Below, piece after piece: positions 1-8,495 of a stretch of 64,000 bases of DNA (position 1 is the first letter of the stretch; each line of letters begins with the position of its first letter). The translations under genes and the position numbers were made by a program. The stretch covers positions 62,001 through 126,000 of the forward strand of contig JAFSBY010000041.1 of NCBI GenBank assembly GCA_017437045.1. The letters run 5' to 3'. The notes under the pieces are model-generated. The model made no database searches. It saw nothing but the letters and a program-made list of their open reading frames with translations, and was not told where the DNA came from. This DNA comes from Alistipes sp. (GTDB lineage: Bacteria > Bacteroidota > Bacteroidia > Bacteroidales > Rikenellaceae).

Positions 1-248
1 GCGTAGCGTGTGGTGTGGCGTGGACAGCCCCCTATGAGGTGGAGATCACCGAGGCCCTCCGTCGGGGTGAAAACCGATTGGAGATTCGCCTCTCGAACAG
101 TTGGGCCAATGCTATCTTGGGTATGGACGAGGGTAAGGCTCCCTATAGCGGTATTTGGACCAATGCCCGCTACCGCACGAAGAACCAACAGCTGATTCCG
201 GCCGGTCTGCTTGGCCCGCTGGAGTTGGTCACCAGCCAGCAAGAATAG
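1..248 (+). CDS. C-terminal fragment of a glycoside hydrolase (GH106/GH2-like), 5' end outside window
   Basis: The frame is open from the window edge (codons in phase with position 3) to the TAG at 246-248, so only about 81 C-terminal residues are visible. The stretch reads like the terminal galactose-binding-type beta-sandwich of GH106 alpha-L-rhamnosidases and related family 2-like enzymes. An aromatic-rich PYEVEIT strand is followed by GENRLEIRLSNSWAN and an ending with LIPAGLLGPLEL. The usual NRLIGD after the Trp is replaced by NAILGM. The catalytic domain lies upstream and cannot be judged. It precedes the esterase gene by 28 bp, so it is probably the same transcript. The family is an inference from one domain. 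Confidence 0.6.
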   Translation, partial: VACGVAWTAPYEVEITEALRRGENRLEIRLSNSWANAILGMDEGKAPYSGIWTNARYRTKNQQLIPAGLLGPLELVTSQQE

Positions 249-276
249 ACGAAAAAAAGAATAATAACCTACAACG

Positions 277-1728
277 ATGAAACAGATGAAATCTTTGATG
301 CTGCTCATCGCCCTGATGATGGCGGTGACGGCAACGGCCGAGGTGCGTATGCCGGCCTTCTTTGGTGATAATATGGTGCTGCAACAGCAGAGCGATGCTC
401 CGCTGTGGGGCTGGGCAACTCCCAAGAAAAAGGTGACGGTGAGCCCGTCGTGGAGCGAGGAGAGCTATACGACCAAGGCCGATGAGCAGGGTCGTTGGCG
501 CGTGAGCCTGCCGACACCGGAGGCCGGAGGTCCCTACTCGATTACGATTTCGGATGGCGAGGAGCTGACGCTGCAGAATGTCATGCTGGGCGAGGTGTGG
601 ATCTGCTCGGGCCAGTCGAACATGGAGATGCCGATGAAGGGTTTCAAGAATCAGCCTGTCGAAAACGGCAACCTCGATGCTGCGAAGGGTACGAACCCGA
701 ATATCCGCCTCTTCACGGTGAAGCGCAATGCGCAGCTTGAAGCCGTAGAGGATGTGACGGGTAAATGGGCCGAGGCCAAGCCCCTTTCGATTCGTGATTT
801 CTCGGCTACGGCCTACTACTTCGGTCGTATGATCGAGGAGGAGTTGCAGGTGCCCGTAGGTTTGATCTGTGTGGCGTGGGGCGGCTCGGCATGTGAGGCG
901 TGGATGACCCCCGAGATGCTTTCGGCCTTCCCGCAGGTGAAGTTGCCGGCCACACAGGCCGAGGTCGATAAGACCAAGCAACGTTGCCCGACTGCCCTCT
1001 GGAACGGCATGCTCAAACCGTTGGTGGGTATGGCTATGCGCGGCGTGATCTGGTACCAGGGTTGCGACAACTGGAACCGCGCCTACTACTATGCCGATCT
1101 GCACGCGACGATGATCCGTGGCTGGCGTGAGCAGTGGGGTATTGGCGATTTCCCCTTCTACTATTGCCAGATCGCTCCGTTCGATTACGATATCATCACG
1201 GCCGTAGGGCAGCCGCGTTACAATTCGGCCTACCTGCGCGAGCAGCAGGCCAAGGTGGAGCACATGGTGCCCAATACGGGTATGGCCGTGTTGCTCGATG
1301 TCGGTATGGAGCGAGGCATCCACCCCTATGATAAGCAGACTCCGGGCGAGCGCCTGGCGCTGCACGCCTTGTCGAAAACCTATGGCTTCGAGGGTATCTA
1401 TTGCGATAGCCCCGTCTTTAAGGGGATCGAAATTAAAGGCAATGTTGTGGAGGTTTCGTTCGATCGCTCGCCGATGTGGATCTCGTGCAAGCATGGCTTT
1501 GCCTCGAAGTGCTTTGAGGTGGCCGGTGAGGATCGGGTATTCTACCCCGCCAAGGCTGAGGTGAAGCAGAAGAAGATGATCGTCAGCTCGGAGCAGGTAC
1601 CGAACCCCGTAGCCGTGCGCTATGGCTTCAAGGATTGGGTTGTGGGCGATCTGTTTGGCTCGGATGGTCTGCCGATCTCGTCGTTCCGATCGGATGATTG
1701 GGCCGATCCGGCACCGATCAAGCAGTAG
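277..1728 (+). CDS. Sialate O-acetylesterase-like SGNH carbohydrate esterase
   Basis: 483 residues with a signal peptide (about 1-21, cleaving after ATA), so periplasmic or surface located. The protein has the SASA/DUF303 layout: an N-terminal beta domain (residues 25-105) and the block I nucleophile motif SGQSNMEMP at 111-119, with Ser114 as presumed nucleophile. RGVIWYQGCDNW follows mid-protein, and the His block RGIHPYDKQTPGERLA carries His349. Most relatives have Asp two residues before this His (DIHP); here it is Gly. The family removes O-acetyl groups from sugars, originally sialic acid, but many Bacteroidetes members act on acetylated plant glycans. The neighbouring lyase and glycosidases favour a pectin or hemicellulose role. 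Confidence 0.85.
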   Translation: MKQMKSLMLLIALMMAVTATAEVRMPAFFGDNMVLQQQSDAPLWGWATPKKKVTVSPSWSEESYTTKADEQGRWRVSLPTPEAGGPYSITISDGEELTLQNVMLGEVWICSGQSNMEMPMKGFKNQPVENGNLDAAKGTNPNIRLFTVKRNAQLEAVEDVTGKWAEAKPLSIRDFSATAYYFGRMIEEELQVPVGLICVAWGGSACEAWMTPEMLSAFPQVKLPATQAEVDKTKQRCPTALWNGMLKPLVGMAMRGVIWYQGCDNWNRAYYYADLHATMIRGWREQWGIGDFPFYYCQIAPFDYDIITAVGQPRYNSAYLREQQAKVEHMVPNTGMAVLLDVGMERGIHPYDKQTPGERLALHALSKTYGFEGIYCDSPVFKGIEIKGNVVEVSFDRSPMWISCKHGFASKCFEVAGEDRVFYPAKAEVKQKKMIVSSEQVPNPVAVRYGFKDWVVGDLFGSDGLPISSFRSDDWADPAPIKQ

Positions 1729-1760
1729 TTCAGTGCAAATTTAGCAGGTAGCATTCCACC

Positions 1761-4028
1761 ATGATCCATGTAAAAACGCTTCTTTTCACCATAGGGATGG
1801 TGTTGTGGTCGTTGATGACCATGGCACAACCGGCCGATTACAGTTGGACAACGCAAAGTGCCAACTCTTCGGAGTCGATGCCGTTAGGCGGCCATGATCT
1901 AGGTCTTAATGTCTGGGTCGAGCAGAACGATCTGCTGTTCTACATCACCCGCAGCGGCTCGTATGACGAACACAATACGCTGCTCAAGGCGGGGCGTGTG
2001 CGCCTGTCGATCGAGGGCGGCAACGAGCAGGCGGCTTTTCGCCAGACGTTGCGCCTCTCGGAGAGTGTGATGCTGGTTGAGTTGCAGGGGGCGACGGTGA
2101 CCTTGTGGGTCGATGCCTTTGCTCCGGTGATTCATGCCGAGGTGCGTTCGCCCAAAGCGATCACCTGCACGGTCAGCTACGAGAATTGGCGTTATCAAGA
2201 TCGCCCGTATCGCAAAAATGAGGGGCGTCAAGCCTCACACAAGTGGCGCAAGCCGGCCGGTCTTGTGACCTCGGCCGATTGCATCGAGGCAGACGAGCAG
2301 GCGGTGACCTTCTATCACCACAATCCGGCTACGACACTCTTTGACCGCACGGTCGAGGTCGAAGGCATGGAGGCCGTGAAGGACCAATTGTGGAATCCGC
2401 TGGCACACCGCATCATGGGTGGAAAGCTGTGGAGTAAAGAGCTGATCTATCAAGGTACAACCGATGGGGTCTATGCCTCGACCGATTACCGCGCTTGGCA
2501 ATTCCGCTCACGCCGCCCGATGAAGCGTCAGGGCTTCACGATTGCCCTGCACACGATGCAGAGTGAAGCTGTTGCGCCTTGGTTGGAGGGGCTGAAGCGA
2601 ACCGTAGCCGAGGCCGAGATGGCACGCAAAGATTCGCGGGTGCGTACGGCTGCCTGGTGGCAAGCCTTCTGGCAGCGTAGTTGGATCGAGGCGACGGGCG
2701 AGGCGGCTGAAATCACCCGTAACTATACGCTCTTCCGCTATATGCTGGGTTGCAACCGTGTAGGAGCCGATCCGACCAAATTCAATGGTGGCCTGTTTAC
2801 GTTCGATCCGGAGTATGTTGCTGCCGAGCAACGTTTTACGCCCGATTTTCGCAATTGGGGAGGTGGCACGATGACGGCGCAGAATCAGCGTCTGGTCTAT
2901 TGGCCGATGCTCACGAGTGGCGACTATGATCTGATGCCCGTGCAATTTGATTTCTACGAACGCATGCGTGGAAATGCCGAACTGCGTTCGCGCCACTATT
3001 GGGGCCACGAAGGGGCCTCGTTTACCGAGCAGATCGAGTTGTTTGGTCTGCCGAACTACATGGAGTATGGCACGAAACGTCCGGCGTGGAGCGATCCGGG
3101 GGTGGAGTATAACGCCTGGTTGGAGCATTGTTGGGATACGGTACTCGAATTTTGCCAGATGGTGCTCGAGACCTATCGGTATGACAGAGCCGATATCGAT
3201 CGATATAAACCCTTGATTGAAAGCTCGTTGCGTTTCTTTGACGAGCACTATCAGTACCTCGCTTCGCGTCGCGGTCGCAACCGCCTGGATGGCGATAAGA
3301 AGCTGATCCTCTATCCGGGATCGGGCTGCGAGACCTATAAGATGACCTACAATGCCTCCTCGACGATTGCCGGACTGCAACGCGTGTTGGATACCTACAT
3401 CGAGGTCAAGCAGATGCAGGGGGATACAGCCCTTGCTCCGTGGCGCGCCTTGCGTGACCGCATCCCCGAGGTGCCGATGCGTGAAGTCAATGGCCGAAAG
3501 ATGATCGCTCCGGCCCAAGCTTGGGAGCGCATCAACAATAGCGAGACGCCGCAACTGTACCCCGTCTTCCCGTGGCGTTACTACTCGATGGCCTCATCGG
3601 GCGATATCGAGGTGGCTCGCAATACCTATCTCTACGACGAACATGCCGTAGCGATGCGTTCGTCGAAGGGGTGGAAGCAGGATGCCATTTGGGCTGCGAT
3701 GCTGGGCCAACAGGAGGATGCTGTGCGCCTGGTGAAGGAGAAGTTGGGCAATGGACCGCACCGTTTCCCCGCCTTCTGGGGCCCGGGATTCGACTGGACA
3801 CCGGACCACAATTGGGGTGGCAGTGGCGCGATTGCGCTGCAACAGATGCTCATGCAGTGTGATGGCGATCGCATCGTGCTCTTCCCGACCTGGCCCAAGG
3901 AGTGGGATGTACGTTTCAAGCTGCATGCGCCGCATCGCACGACCGTCGAGGGTGAGTTGCGTGATGGTAAAGTGGTGTGGATGCGCGTGAGCCCGAAGGA
4001 GCGCGCCCGCGATGTGGAGATTTTGTAA
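1761..4028 (+). CDS. DUF5703 family secreted protein, probable glycoside hydrolase
   Basis: 755 residues with a signal peptide ending near MTMAQ (about residue 22). The N-terminal domain carries the DUF5703 signature, SESMPLGGHDLGLNVWVEQ followed by LLFYITRSGSYDEHNTLLK. This resembles the N-terminal beta domain of GH95-type enzymes. The rest is Trp/Tyr-rich and helical, including the LYPVFPWRYYSMASSG segment, as expected for an (alpha/alpha)6 barrel. No substrate is established for the family that I know of. The gene starts 32 bp after the esterase and ends 30 bp before the GH2 gene, so all three are probably cotranscribed. The domain is confidently recognised; the enzymatic role is inferred from fold similarity. 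Confidence 0.8.
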   Translation: MIHVKTLLFTIGMVLWSLMTMAQPADYSWTTQSANSSESMPLGGHDLGLNVWVEQNDLLFYITRSGSYDEHNTLLKAGRVRLSIEGGNEQAAFRQTLRLSESVMLVELQGATVTLWVDAFAPVIHAEVRSPKAITCTVSYENWRYQDRPYRKNEGRQASHKWRKPAGLVTSADCIEADEQAVTFYHHNPATTLFDRTVEVEGMEAVKDQLWNPLAHRIMGGKLWSKELIYQGTTDGVYASTDYRAWQFRSRRPMKRQGFTIALHTMQSEAVAPWLEGLKRTVAEAEMARKDSRVRTAAWWQAFWQRSWIEATGEAAEITRNYTLFRYMLGCNRVGADPTKFNGGLFTFDPEYVAAEQRFTPDFRNWGGGTMTAQNQRLVYWPMLTSGDYDLMPVQFDFYERMRGNAELRSRHYWGHEGASFTEQIELFGLPNYMEYGTKRPAWSDPGVEYNAWLEHCWDTVLEFCQMVLETYRYDRADIDRYKPLIESSLRFFDEHYQYLASRRGRNRLDGDKKLILYPGSGCETYKMTYNASSTIAGLQRVLDTYIEVKQMQGDTALAPWRALRDRIPEVPMREVNGRKMIAPAQAWERINNSETPQLYPVFPWRYYSMASSGDIEVARNTYLYDEHAVAMRSSKGWKQDAIWAAMLGQQEDAVRLVKEKLGNGPHRFPAFWGPGFDWTPDHNWGGSGAIALQQMLMQCDGDRIVLFPTWPKEWDVRFKLHAPHRTTVEGELRDGKVVWMRVSPKERARDVEIL

Positions 4029-4058
4029 GAAGAGTAAAAAGAAAAAACCAACCGATAG

Positions 4059-6674
4059 ATGATGATGAAAAAAATTGTGCTGTTAGCGTTGGCCTCGTTA
4101 CTTACCGTGGCGGTGCAGGCCGAAGAGTATCGTCCGGCCGAGACCTCGGTGGCGGGATTCATTCCGCTCGAGGGGAGTGGGCGTGTAGTCTATGATTTCA
4201 ATGGCGGCTGGCGCTTTATGAAGGGCGATGTGGCCGGAGCCGAGGCTGTCGCATTTGACGATTCGGCCTGGGAGGTGGTCTCGACCCCGCACACGGTCGA
4301 ATTGGTCCCTGCCGAGGCGAGTGGTTGCCGCAACTACCAGGGCGTTGTCTGGTATCGCAAGGCCTTTACCGTGCCGGCCGATTGTGCCGAGAAGGAGGTG
4401 CTGCTGCACTTTGAGGCGGTGATGGGCAAGCAGGCCTTCTATGTGAACGGTGAGCTTGTTGAGGAGCACCTGGGAGGCTATCTGCCGGTGATGCTTTCGC
4501 TCTCGAAGGCGGGGGTGAAGGCCGGAGATCGTTGCGTGGTGGCTGTCAAGGCGGACAACTCGAACGATAAGACCTATCCGCCCGGAAAACCGCAATATAC
4601 GCTCGACTTCGCCTATCATGGCGGTATCTACCGCGATGTATGGCTCATTGGTCGCTCGAAGGTGGGTCTGACGGATGCCGTGGCTGCCAATCGGGTGGCC
4701 GGAGGAGGTGTCTTTGTCCATTTTGACAAGATCTCCGATGAGCGTGCCGAGGTGATTGTCAATACCGAGGTGGAGAACCTGGAGCAGCGTACCCGCTCGG
4801 TGCGTGTGGAGACAACGTTGAAGAATCAGGCCGGTGAGCTGATCAAGACCCTTTCGTCGCGTGTGGTGCTTTCGCACGGGGCACGAGCCGTGACCGAGCA
4901 GCGTTTTGTGGTGAACGATCCGCACCTGTGGTCGCCCGATGATCCCTATCTGTATCGTGTGGAGTCGCGCGTGGTGGCTAACAAGCAGACGATTGATGGT
5001 GGTGTGACACGTGTCGGTATTCGCTCGTTCGACTTCTCCAAGGAGCAGGGCTTTATCCTCAACGGCAAGCCCTTCGGGAAGCTCATTGGTGCCAACCGCC
5101 ACCAGGATTTTGCCTACGTGGGTAATGCTGTACCCAACTCGCAGCAGTGGCGTGATGCAAAGCGTCTGCGCGATGCCGGATGTCGCATTATCCGTGTGGC
5201 GCACTATCCGCAAGACCCCTCGTTTATGGATGCGTGCGATGAGTTAGGTCTGTTTGTGATCGTCGCTACGCCCGGTTGGCAGTATTGGAACAAAGACCCG
5301 AAGTTTGCCGAGCGTGTACACCAAAATACGCGCGAGATCATCCGCCGCGATCGCAACCACCCCTCGGTGCTGATGTGGGAGCCGATCCTCAACGAGACGC
5401 GCTATCCGAAAGACTTCTCGCTCGAGGCCTTGCAACTCACCAAAGAGGAATATCCCTATCCGTATCGTCCGGTGGCAGCTGCCGATGTGCACTCGGCCGG
5501 CGTGAAGGAGCACTATGATGTGGTCTATGCGTGGCCCGGTGATGAGCAGAAGGCCGATGCACCCGAGCAGACGATCTTTACGCGCGAGTGGGGCGAGAAT
5601 GTCGATGATTGGTATGCCCACAACAACAACAATCGCGCCTCGCGCAGCTGGGGCGAGCGTCCGCAGAAGGTGCAGGCGTTGTCGTTGGCCGAGACCTATA
5701 ATAATTTGTATAACACCGAGCCACAATTTATCGGCGGTGCGCAGTGGCATCCGTTCGACCATCAGCGCGGCTACCATCCCGATCCCTATTGGGGCGGTAT
5801 CTACGATGCCTTCCGCCAGCCGAAGTATGCCTATTGGATGTTCCGCAGCCAGACAGCTGCCGATCTGAAACACCCGACGGCCGAGAGTGGTCCGATGATC
5901 TACATCATGCACGAGATGTCGCAATGGTCGGATAGCGATGTGGTGGTCTTCACGAACTGCGATTCGGTGCGCCTTTCGATCTACGATGGTAAGAAGAGTT
6001 GGACGAAGCCGGTTGTGCGCACCGATCGCACGATGCCCAATCCGCCCGTGGTCTTTGCCGATGTGTGGGACTTCTGGGAGGCACGTTCGTATAGCTATAC
6101 GAATAAGAATTGGCAGGCTGTCAATATGGTGGCCGAGGGCATCATCGACGGCAAGGTGGTCTGCACGACCAAGCGCATGCCGTCGCGCCGTTCGACCAAA
6201 TTGCGCCTCTATGTCGATTGGGAGGCCAAGCCGCTTGTGGCCGATGGCTCGGACTTCGTGGTGGTGGTGGCTGAGGTGACCGATGATAGTGGTCACGTGC
6301 GCCGCATGGCCAAGGAGCATATCCGCTTTACGATCGAGGGCGAGGGTGAGATCATCGGGGATGCCTCGATCCACGCCAATCCGCGTCCGGTAGAGTGGGG
6401 CTCGGCTCCGATCTTGGTGCGTTCGACCCGCCAGGCGGGCAAGATTCGCATCAAGGCCGAGGTGGAGCATCCCGGAACCCATGCCCCGACGGCTGCCGAG
6501 ATTGAGTTTGAGAGTGTGCCGGCGACGACGCCCTTCTGTCATGAGGTGCAGCAGCGTCAGGTCGAGCAACAGCAGCAGGCGCGCACCGCCGCAGGACAAC
6601 AGTTGAGCGAGGCTGAGAAGCGTCGCCTGTTGGAGGAGGTGGACCGTCAGCAGCAGGAGTTTGGCGTGCAATAG
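4059..6674 (+). CDS. Glycoside hydrolase family 2 protein
   Basis: 871 residues, secreted (signal peptide about 1-21). The GH2 order is visible. A sugar-binding jelly roll (YDFNGGWRFMKGD to GGIYRDVWL, about 45-195) is followed by an Ig-like domain (about 205-330). A TIM barrel then opens with GFILNGKPFGKLIGANRHQD. The acid/base motif WEPILNE places Glu446 at the Asn-Glu pair, and TREWGE gives Glu510 as likely nucleophile. A further Ig-like region follows. The last 40 residues are an unusual Gln/Glu-rich tail (VQQRQVEQQQQ, then EVDRQQQEFG), probably coiled coil. Three successive ATGs (4059, 4062, 4065) leave the exact start open by two residues. Substrate specificity (galactoside, glucuronide or other) cannot be read. 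Confidence 0.88.
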   Translation: MMMKKIVLLALASLLTVAVQAEEYRPAETSVAGFIPLEGSGRVVYDFNGGWRFMKGDVAGAEAVAFDDSAWEVVSTPHTVELVPAEASGCRNYQGVVWYRKAFTVPADCAEKEVLLHFEAVMGKQAFYVNGELVEEHLGGYLPVMLSLSKAGVKAGDRCVVAVKADNSNDKTYPPGKPQYTLDFAYHGGIYRDVWLIGRSKVGLTDAVAANRVAGGGVFVHFDKISDERAEVIVNTEVENLEQRTRSVRVETTLKNQAGELIKTLSSRVVLSHGARAVTEQRFVVNDPHLWSPDDPYLYRVESRVVANKQTIDGGVTRVGIRSFDFSKEQGFILNGKPFGKLIGANRHQDFAYVGNAVPNSQQWRDAKRLRDAGCRIIRVAHYPQDPSFMDACDELGLFVIVATPGWQYWNKDPKFAERVHQNTREIIRRDRNHPSVLMWEPILNETRYPKDFSLEALQLTKEEYPYPYRPVAAADVHSAGVKEHYDVVYAWPGDEQKADAPEQTIFTREWGENVDDWYAHNNNNRASRSWGERPQKVQALSLAETYNNLYNTEPQFIGGAQWHPFDHQRGYHPDPYWGGIYDAFRQPKYAYWMFRSQTAADLKHPTAESGPMIYIMHEMSQWSDSDVVVFTNCDSVRLSIYDGKKSWTKPVVRTDRTMPNPPVVFADVWDFWEARSYSYTNKNWQAVNMVAEGIIDGKVVCTTKRMPSRRSTKLRLYVDWEAKPLVADGSDFVVVVAEVTDDSGHVRRMAKEHIRFTIEGEGEIIGDASIHANPRPVEWGSAPILVRSTRQAGKIRIKAEVEHPGTHAPTAAEIEFESVPATTPFCHEVQQRQVEQQQQARTAAGQQLSEAEKRRLLEEVDRQQQEFGVQ

Positions 6675-6739
6675 CGTCGCTTGACACCTCGTTTTGGACG
6701 ATTCACCCCTGCCCGTGGGGAAGTTGTGTAAATTGATGG

Positions 6740-6747
6740 TATTTTTG
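6740..6747 (+). promoter_or_regulatory. Putative -7 box for the pectate lyase transcript
   Basis: TATTTTTG fits the Bacteroidetes -7 consensus TAnnTTTG. It lies 50 nt before the lyase start in the 123-bp gap that separates this gene from the GH2 operon. No good TTTG -33 element is seen at 19-21 bp upstream, so the call rests on one element and position. Confidence 0.45.
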
Positions 6748-6797
6748 TAGCCGAAACGAACAGAAAATCAACACATCAATAATAACCTAATTGAACT

Positions 6798-8483
6798 ATG
6801 AAGAAGATTTTTATTTTCGTGATTGCTGCGGTGATGGCATGGCCCGTTGCAGCACAGTATCCGACGATTCCCGACTCGGTGATGCAGCGTGCAGCGCGTG
6901 AGCAGGCCGAGTATGCCGCTTTGCAGAAGAAGGCTTGGGAGGCGGCCTACAAGGTCGTACAGCAGGAGGAGAAGGAGTTTGGTCGCGTCTATCGCCCGTG
7001 GGCTGCCAAGCCGGAGGATCTGCCGCAGGCCAAGATTCCGGCCTTCCCGGGTGCCGAGGGTGGTGGTATGTACACGCCCGGTGGTCGTGGCGGTAAGGTC
7101 TTTGTGGTGACCTCGCTTGAGGATCGCGGCCCGGGTACGTTGCGCGAGGCCTGCGAGGCGGGTGGTGCACGTATCGTGGTCTTCAACGTGGCCGGTGTGA
7201 TCCGCCTCAAGTCGGCGATTGATATCGATGCCCCCTACATCACCATTGCCGGTCAGACAGCTCCGGGGGATGGCGTCTGCGTGACGGGTGCTTCGGTGCA
7301 CATCAATACGCACGATGTGGTGATCCGCCACATGCGTTTCCGTCGTGGTCAGACCGATGTGGCGTTCCGTGACGATGCCCTTGGCGGTCAGGCTGTTGGT
7401 AACGTGATGCTCGACCACATCTCGGCATCGTGGGGCCTGGACGAGAATATGTCGATCTATCGCCACGTCTATAACCGCGAGAAGGATGGCAAGGGCCTGA
7501 AGTTGCCCGCAGTGAATGTCTCGATCCAAAATTCGATCTTCGCAGAGTGTCTGGATATGTACAACCACGCCTTTGGGGCTACGATCGGTGGTTATAACTC
7601 GACCTTTGCACGCAATGTCTTTGCCTGCAATGTGGCACGTAACTGCTCGATTGGTATGAATGGCAGCTTCAACTTCATCAACAATACGGTCTTCAACTGG
7701 TGGAACCGTTCGGTCGATGGTGGTGACCACACGAGCTACATGAATATCATCAACAACAACTATAAGCCCGGCCCGATCACCCCGGAGGGTAAACCCGTGG
7801 CATGGCGTATCGTCAAGGTCGAGAATGGTCGCAGCCCGGAGGCGCGCGGTCTGTTTGGTCGTGCCTATGTAGCAGGTAACAAGACCTGGGGCAACGATGA
7901 GGTGACGGCCGACAACTGGAATGGTGGTGTGATGGCCGGTGATCGGTTCGTTACGAAACAGAACGAGGCGCTGTGGAACCGTGTACACATGGAGGAGCCC
8001 TTCGAGATGGCACCTGTTACCATCCTGCCGGTGGATGAGGCCTATGCCTTTGTCATGGAGCAGGCCGGTGCTTCGTTCCCGAAGCGCGATGCCGTCGATG
8101 TGCGTGTCATGAAGCAGGTTGAGACGGGTAAGATCTTCTATGCCAAGGATGCCAAGGAGCACCAGCCGCTCTATGTGAAGCGTCGTCTGCCGGCTGATTC
8201 GTACAAGCAGGGTATCATCACCAACCCGCAGCAGGTGGGTGGCCTGCCCGCCTACAAGGGTAAGTCGTACAAGGATAGCGACGGTGACGGTATGCCCGAT
8301 AAGTGGGAGAAGAAGTATGGTCTGAATCCGAACGATGCCTCGGATGCCAATGGCGATCTCTCGGGTGACGGTTACACGAATATCGAGAAGTATATCAATG
8401 GTATCGATCCGACCAAGAAGGTGGATTGGACCAATCTGGAGAATAACCACGACACGCTCCTCGGCAAGAAGAGCCTGTTCTAA
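6798..8483 (+). CDS. Secreted pectate lyase-like polysaccharide lyase (PL1-type beta-helix)
   Basis: 561 residues with a clear signal peptide (1-20, cleaving near PVAAQ). A charged helical segment (about 30-60) precedes the lyase domain. That domain opens with IPAFPGAEGGGMYTPGGRGG and VTSLEDRGPGTLREA (about 76-120), the standard start of Bacteroidetes PL1-like pectate lyases. Parallel beta-helix rungs follow (ITIAGQTAPGDGV, VVIRHMRFRRG, LDHISASWGLDE). The C-terminal part (about 493-540) has Asp/Gly-rich calcium-binding repeats of the thrombospondin type 3 kind (DSDGDGMPDKWE, DANGDLSGDGYTN). Such enzymes cleave polygalacturonate by beta-elimination. The beta-helix gene follows after 12 bp. Confidence 0.88.
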   Translation: MKKIFIFVIAAVMAWPVAAQYPTIPDSVMQRAAREQAEYAALQKKAWEAAYKVVQQEEKEFGRVYRPWAAKPEDLPQAKIPAFPGAEGGGMYTPGGRGGKVFVVTSLEDRGPGTLREACEAGGARIVVFNVAGVIRLKSAIDIDAPYITIAGQTAPGDGVCVTGASVHINTHDVVIRHMRFRRGQTDVAFRDDALGGQAVGNVMLDHISASWGLDENMSIYRHVYNREKDGKGLKLPAVNVSIQNSIFAECLDMYNHAFGATIGGYNSTFARNVFACNVARNCSIGMNGSFNFINNTVFNWWNRSVDGGDHTSYMNIINNNYKPGPITPEGKPVAWRIVKVENGRSPEARGLFGRAYVAGNKTWGNDEVTADNWNGGVMAGDRFVTKQNEALWNRVHMEEPFEMAPVTILPVDEAYAFVMEQAGASFPKRDAVDVRVMKQVETGKIFYAKDAKEHQPLYVKRRLPADSYKQGIITNPQQVGGLPAYKGKSYKDSDGDGMPDKWEKKYGLNPNDASDANGDLSGDGYTNIEKYINGIDPTKKVDWTNLENNHDTLLGKKSLF

Positions 8484-8495
8484 AAAGAGGATCCT

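Noticed and set aside
229-1494. Minus-strand open frame of 421 codons opposite the esterase gene
   Set aside because: Covers the real esterase in antisense and has no family resemblance.
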